A stretch of DNA of 64,000 bases. Origin: Acidiferrum sp963783955. Its GTDB lineage: Bacteria > Acidobacteriota > Terriglobia > Acidiferrales > UBA7541. A model generated the notes under the pieces. The model saw only the letters and a program-made list of their open reading frames with translations. It searched no databases and was not told the DNA's origin. The position numbers and the translations under genes were made by a program. How positions within the stretch are numbered: the stretch's first letter is position 1; the number at the start of each line of letters is the position of its first letter. The stretch lies in assembly GCA_963783955.1 (NCBI GenBank), contig CAWAPN010000005.1, forward strand, positions 744,001-808,000. Direction: 5' to 3'. Shown piece after piece: positions 61,101-64,000 of this stretch.

Positions 61101-61835
61101 TTGAGAAGCGACGGTCGTGGCGCGGACCAGATGCGGCAAGTGAAAATTACGCCGGATTTTATTTCGCAGGCAGAAGGCAGCGTGTTGATCGAACTCGGGA
61201 GAACGCGCGTGATCTGTACCGCAACTGTCGAGAGTGGTGTGCCGTCGTTTTTGAAAGGCAGCGGCAAAGGCTGGGTGACTGGCGAATATGGTATGCTGCC
61301 GCGCGCCACCGAGGAACGCACACCCCGCGAGGCGTCGCGAGGAAAACAATCGGGACGCACGCTGGAAATTCAGCGGTTGATTGGACGCTCTTTGCGCGCG
61401 GTGACCGACCAGGACGCGTTGGGCGAAAAGACGGTGTGGATCGATTGCGACGTGATCGAAGCGGATGGAGGAACGCGGACTGCCTCGATCACCGGGGCGT
61501 TTGTGGCGCTGGCCCTGGCCATGGAACGGATGGTGGCGTCGGGCATGTTGCGTACTTCCCCGCTCATCGATTCCGTGGCGGCGACGAGTGTGGGAATTGT
61601 GGATGACGTTTCGCTTCTGGATTTGTGCTACGAAGAAGATTCGCGCGCGGAAGTGGATATGAACGTGGTGATGACCGGGAGCGGAGATTTCGTCGAGATT
61701 CAGGCGACTGCGGAGGGTCGGCCGTTCACCGGTCGAGAGATGGAGGATTTGTTGGCACTGGCTGCGGCCGGAATTCGGCGGCTGAGCGAGGAGCAGCGCA
61801 CGGTGCTACCGGCAAAGTTTCTGGGCGGCCGATGA
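61101..61835 (+). CDS. rph: ribonuclease PH
   Basis: A 244-residue phosphorolytic 3' exonuclease that trims tRNA precursors. The N-terminus MRSDGRGADQMRQVKITPDF and the core VLIELGRTRVICTATVE, the phosphate and RNA-binding RTPREASRGKQSGRTLEIQRLIGRSLRA, and DVIEADGGTRTASITGAFVAL are standard. It starts with TTG (AGGAGG four bases upstream), which begins exactly where relatives begin. Its stop overlaps the rdgB ATG by 4 bases. Confidence 0.95.
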   Translation: MRSDGRGADQMRQVKITPDFISQAEGSVLIELGRTRVICTATVESGVPSFLKGSGKGWVTGEYGMLPRATEERTPREASRGKQSGRTLEIQRLIGRSLRAVTDQDALGEKTVWIDCDVIEADGGTRTASITGAFVALALAMERMVASGMLRTSPLIDSVAATSVGIVDDVSLLDLCYEEDSRAEVDMNVVMTGSGDFVEIQATAEGRPFTGREMEDLLALAAAGIRRLSEEQRTVLPAKFLGGR

Positions 61836-62434
61836 GTCGACCGCAAGACCTGCGCAGACTACTCCTGGCGTCTGGAAATCCTGGAAAGTTAAAGGAGTAT
61901 GAAGTGTTGGCCGCGGGCAAGGCGCTGGAGTTGCAGCTGCTGCCGGGATTCACGGCGTTGCCGGAATTTCCCGAGGAGGCGCCGACGTTCGCGGAGAATG
62001 CAGCGGGCAAGGCGCTTTATTATGCGAAACATTCGAATGAATTGGTGTTCGGCGACGATTCCGGGTTGGTCGTTCCCTCTTTGGGAGGCGCGCCAGGGAT
62101 TTTGTCCGCGCGGTACGCGGGTCCCGGAGCGAGCAGCGAACAGCGGAATGCAAAGTTGCTGGCGGAGTTGCGCGAGAGGCAGGGCGCGGAGCGAGCGGCA
62201 TATTTCGTTTGCGTGATCGCGTTGGCTTTGCGAGGCAAGTGTGTGGCCGTCGTATCCGGCAGGGTGGATGGAGAGATTCTCGAACAGCCGTGCGGCGTTG
62301 GGGGGTTTGGGTATGATCCGGTGTTTTATTTGCCAGATCTGCGGAAGTCGTTCGCGGAATTGGGTGCGGAAGAGAAGAACGAGTACAGCCATAGAGGGAA
62401 GGCTTTCCGGAGATTGCTGGAAATTTTGGAGTGA
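61832..62434 (+). CDS. rdgB: XTP/dITP diphosphatase (RdgB/HAM1)
   Basis: A 200-residue house-cleaning pyrophosphatase that removes non-canonical purine nucleotides. It shows LLASGNPGKLKEYEVL at the N-terminus, PTFAENAAGKALYYAKH, the metal site FGDDSGLVVPSLGGAPGILSARYAG and the C-terminal GFGYDPVFYLPDLRKSFAELGAEEKNEYSHRGKA. ATG 61832 overlaps the rph stop; rph-rdgB coupling is common in bacteria. Confidence 0.95.
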   Translation: MSRPQDLRRLLLASGNPGKLKEYEVLAAGKALELQLLPGFTALPEFPEEAPTFAENAAGKALYYAKHSNELVFGDDSGLVVPSLGGAPGILSARYAGPGASSEQRNAKLLAELRERQGAERAAYFVCVIALALRGKCVAVVSGRVDGEILEQPCGVGGFGYDPVFYLPDLRKSFAELGAEEKNEYSHRGKAFRRLLEILE

Positions 62435-62707
62435 CGGTGATTGCGTGCCGCGCCTACGGCGCCTGCGACTTTGTTATGGTACCCAACGTTTTCGCGTCGG
62501 GCTAACTTGTGACGCCTCTGGGGTGCGTTGGAGGGGCGAAGAAGAAAGAACACGCAGACCCTCGGAGGGCGCAGAAGATCGGCGGGGAACGGGAAGAAAA
62601 GCGGGTCCCTCGCCTATCCTCATCTCATCGGGCGCGCGATGCACATTCGCATCTGCAGCACGACTCGCGTAACATTGCTGCGCGACAGAACGTCTTGGAG
62701 AATGGAA

Positions 62708-63469
62708 ATGCCCGCTACCAAGAAGGCCAAGGCCACGAAAGTTGCCAAGAAAATAGCGCACCGCGCCAAGCCCGCCGGCGGAAAAGGCGGCGCTGGAAAA
62801 GGTCACAAGGCTACCTTCCAGAAAGAGCCGGGAAGCGATCCCAAGCGCGTTGCCGCCATTCTGAGGAAACTCGACCAGGCTTATCCCACTGCGACCTGCG
62901 AATTGAAGCACGAAAATGCGTTTCAATTGCTGATTTCCACGATTCTTTCCGCGCAATGCACCGACGTGCGCGTGAACCAGGTCACGCAGGAGTTGTACAA
63001 GAAATATAAGACCCCGGAAGATTTCGCCTATGCCACACCGGCGGAACTGGAAAAGGAAATCCGGCCGACCGGTTTCTTTCGCAACAAAACGAAATCGATC
63101 ATGGGGGCGAGCAAGGGGATTATCGAGAAATTCGGCGGCCAGGTGCCGCGCACCATGGAGGAACTCCTGACTCTTCCCGGTGTAGCGCGTAAAACGGCGA
63201 ATGTTGTACTCGGGACCGCCTATGGCATTGCCGCCGGAGTCGTCGTCGACACGCATGTAATGCGACTATCGCAACGATTGGACCTGACGCGCCACGAAGA
63301 TCCAAAGAGGATCGAACAGGATTTGATGGCTGTGATCCCTCAAGATAAGTGGATTATGTTTTCTCATCAACTCATTTGGCATGGCCGCCGCGTTTGCTTC
63401 GCCCGCAAACCCAATTGTGCAACCTGCAACCTCGAGCACATCTGCTATTCCAAAGACAAAACGGTTTGA
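62708..63469 (+). CDS. nth: endonuclease III
   Basis: A 253-residue DNA glycosylase/AP lyase for oxidised pyrimidines. After an unusual Lys/Ala-rich basic N-terminal extension of about 45 residues (PATKKAKATKVAKKIAHRAK) comes the core: LISTILSAQCTDVRVNQV, the HhH motif LPGVARKTANVVL with the catalytic Lys, VVDTHVMRLSQRLDL with the catalytic Asp, and the 4Fe-4S site C-x6-C-x2-C-x5-C in CFARKPNCATCNLEHIC. ATG 62708 has GGAG upstream; ATG 62702 is close to it. Confidence 0.93.
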   Translation: MPATKKAKATKVAKKIAHRAKPAGGKGGAGKGHKATFQKEPGSDPKRVAAILRKLDQAYPTATCELKHENAFQLLISTILSAQCTDVRVNQVTQELYKKYKTPEDFAYATPAELEKEIRPTGFFRNKTKSIMGASKGIIEKFGGQVPRTMEELLTLPGVARKTANVVLGTAYGIAAGVVVDTHVMRLSQRLDLTRHEDPKRIEQDLMAVIPQDKWIMFSHQLIWHGRRVCFARKPNCATCNLEHICYSKDKTV

Positions 63470-63494
63470 CTTAAGCGAGGGTCGCCCAAGGAGC

Positions 63495-63992
63495 CTACGG
63501 CTTCCCACCGCTTGGCGGCTGCTGCGCCGGTTGCTGATCGCCCGGTGGTGCTTGCGGCTGCGTGCTGTTCAGGATGGCGTTGAAATCCGGATGATTCGCC
63601 GGCATCTGGCCATTCGTTGCCGGATGGCCCGGCGGCAAAGCGCCAGATGGAGGCATCTCGCCTGCAGTCGGATGCTGCATGCCGCCTGTGGCTTGGCCTT
63701 TCAGCACGACCCACTCGTCGCCCTGCTTCTGCAACTCATAGGTGAGCTGCATCGGCGGCGCGTTGGGATCGCCGTTTTTGGCGCGAATATCGACATTGGC
63801 TTGGGCTTTATCCCCGTTGAAGATCGTTTTCGTCACCGTAACGACCATATTGTTCACGTTCAAGCCCTTCATCGCCGCGATGTGTTTGACCACGCCGTCA
63901 CGGACGGCGTCCTTCTGATCCACCGCCGGTCTGCAAGCCCCCGAGAGGAGCACAAAAGCGCCGAGAAGCGTCGCGAGAAATGCCCGTTTCAT
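63495..63992 (-). CDS. putative lipoprotein with Pro-rich tail
   Basis: A 165-residue exported protein. The signal peptide ends LLGAFVLLSGAC, a lipobox-like site with Cys near residue 20. A compact domain (about 25-100: AVRDGVVKHIAAMKGLNVNNMVVTVTKTIFNGDKAQANVDIR, LQKQGDEWVVLKGQA) resembles NTF2-like or DUF4878-type lipoproteins, followed by 60 residues rich in Pro, Gln, Gly and His. Convergent with nth. Function unknown. Confidence 0.72.
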   Translation of the reverse strand: MKRAFLATLLGAFVLLSGACRPAVDQKDAVRDGVVKHIAAMKGLNVNNMVVTVTKTIFNGDKAQANVDIRAKNGDPNAPPMQLTYELQKQGDEWVVLKGQATGGMQHPTAGEMPPSGALPPGHPATNGQMPANHPDFNAILNSTQPQAPPGDQQPAQQPPSGGKP

Positions 63993-64000
63993 CAAGATTC

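Overview
The window reads as chromosomal DNA of a high-GC Gram-negative bacterium, most likely Acidobacteriota of the Terriglobia type. This is inferred from the gene set (sortilin/VPS10 Asp-box protein, S9 peptidase, PEP-CTERM/exosortase pair, kinase-TolB and TPR debris, OmpA protein); no 16S or marker tree was available. Most genes sit in short operons with clear GGAGG-type ribosome sites, and TTG/GTG starts are common.

Region 1-10.5 kb looks accessory. It opens with a nitric-oxide-response group on the minus strand (partial NnrS-like heme protein, RIC/ScdA di-iron repair protein, Crp/Fnr regulator). A mer-like operon on the plus strand follows (MerR with the three mercury cysteines, a small CPNH thioredoxin-fold protein, and a MerT-like transporter). 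The MerT frame runs through an in-frame TGA into a thioredoxin domain. The TGA lies exactly at the first position of a redox UxxC motif and is followed by a SECIS-like hairpin, so this is a strong candidate selenoprotein fusion and the main discovery of the window. Next come a TRIC channel, an M20 amidohydrolase, a GH79-like glycosidase and a tyrosine integrase abutting the 3' end of tRNA-Ala(GGC), the usual edge of an integrated island.

Region 10.5-17.5 kb holds a RES/Xre toxin-antitoxin pair with a palindromic operator, a divergent OxyR-katA pair, and an IS200-type tnpA relic split by an intact IS630-family element with a clean TA duplication. A small regulator-like protein and an SRPBCC protein share a dyad-bearing promoter.

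Region 17.5-28 kb is mainly housekeeping: beta-CASP nuclease, aminotransferase, class II aldolase, agmatine-deiminase-like protein, lytic transglycosylase and tmRNA. It also contains an ECF-type promoter followed by a hairpin. Region 28-36.4 kb is gene-poor and full of debris (TPR, cupin and kinase fragments) among small secreted or membrane proteins and a receiver-MEDS regulator.

Region 36.4-64 kb contains a PEP-CTERM protein with its own exosortase, a MerR-TPR protein, divergent Ku/LigD for end joining, a methyltransferase-glycosyltransferase fusion, peroxiredoxin, dienelactone hydrolase, a large Asp-box protein, a CLC channel, a beta-lactamase-TPR protein, OmpA, S9 peptidase and an APC permease. 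It ends with the tight run amidase, GerMN protein, rph, rdgB, nth. Several relics lie between these genes: a VapBC fusion, an ICMT-like gene and a YciI-like gene.
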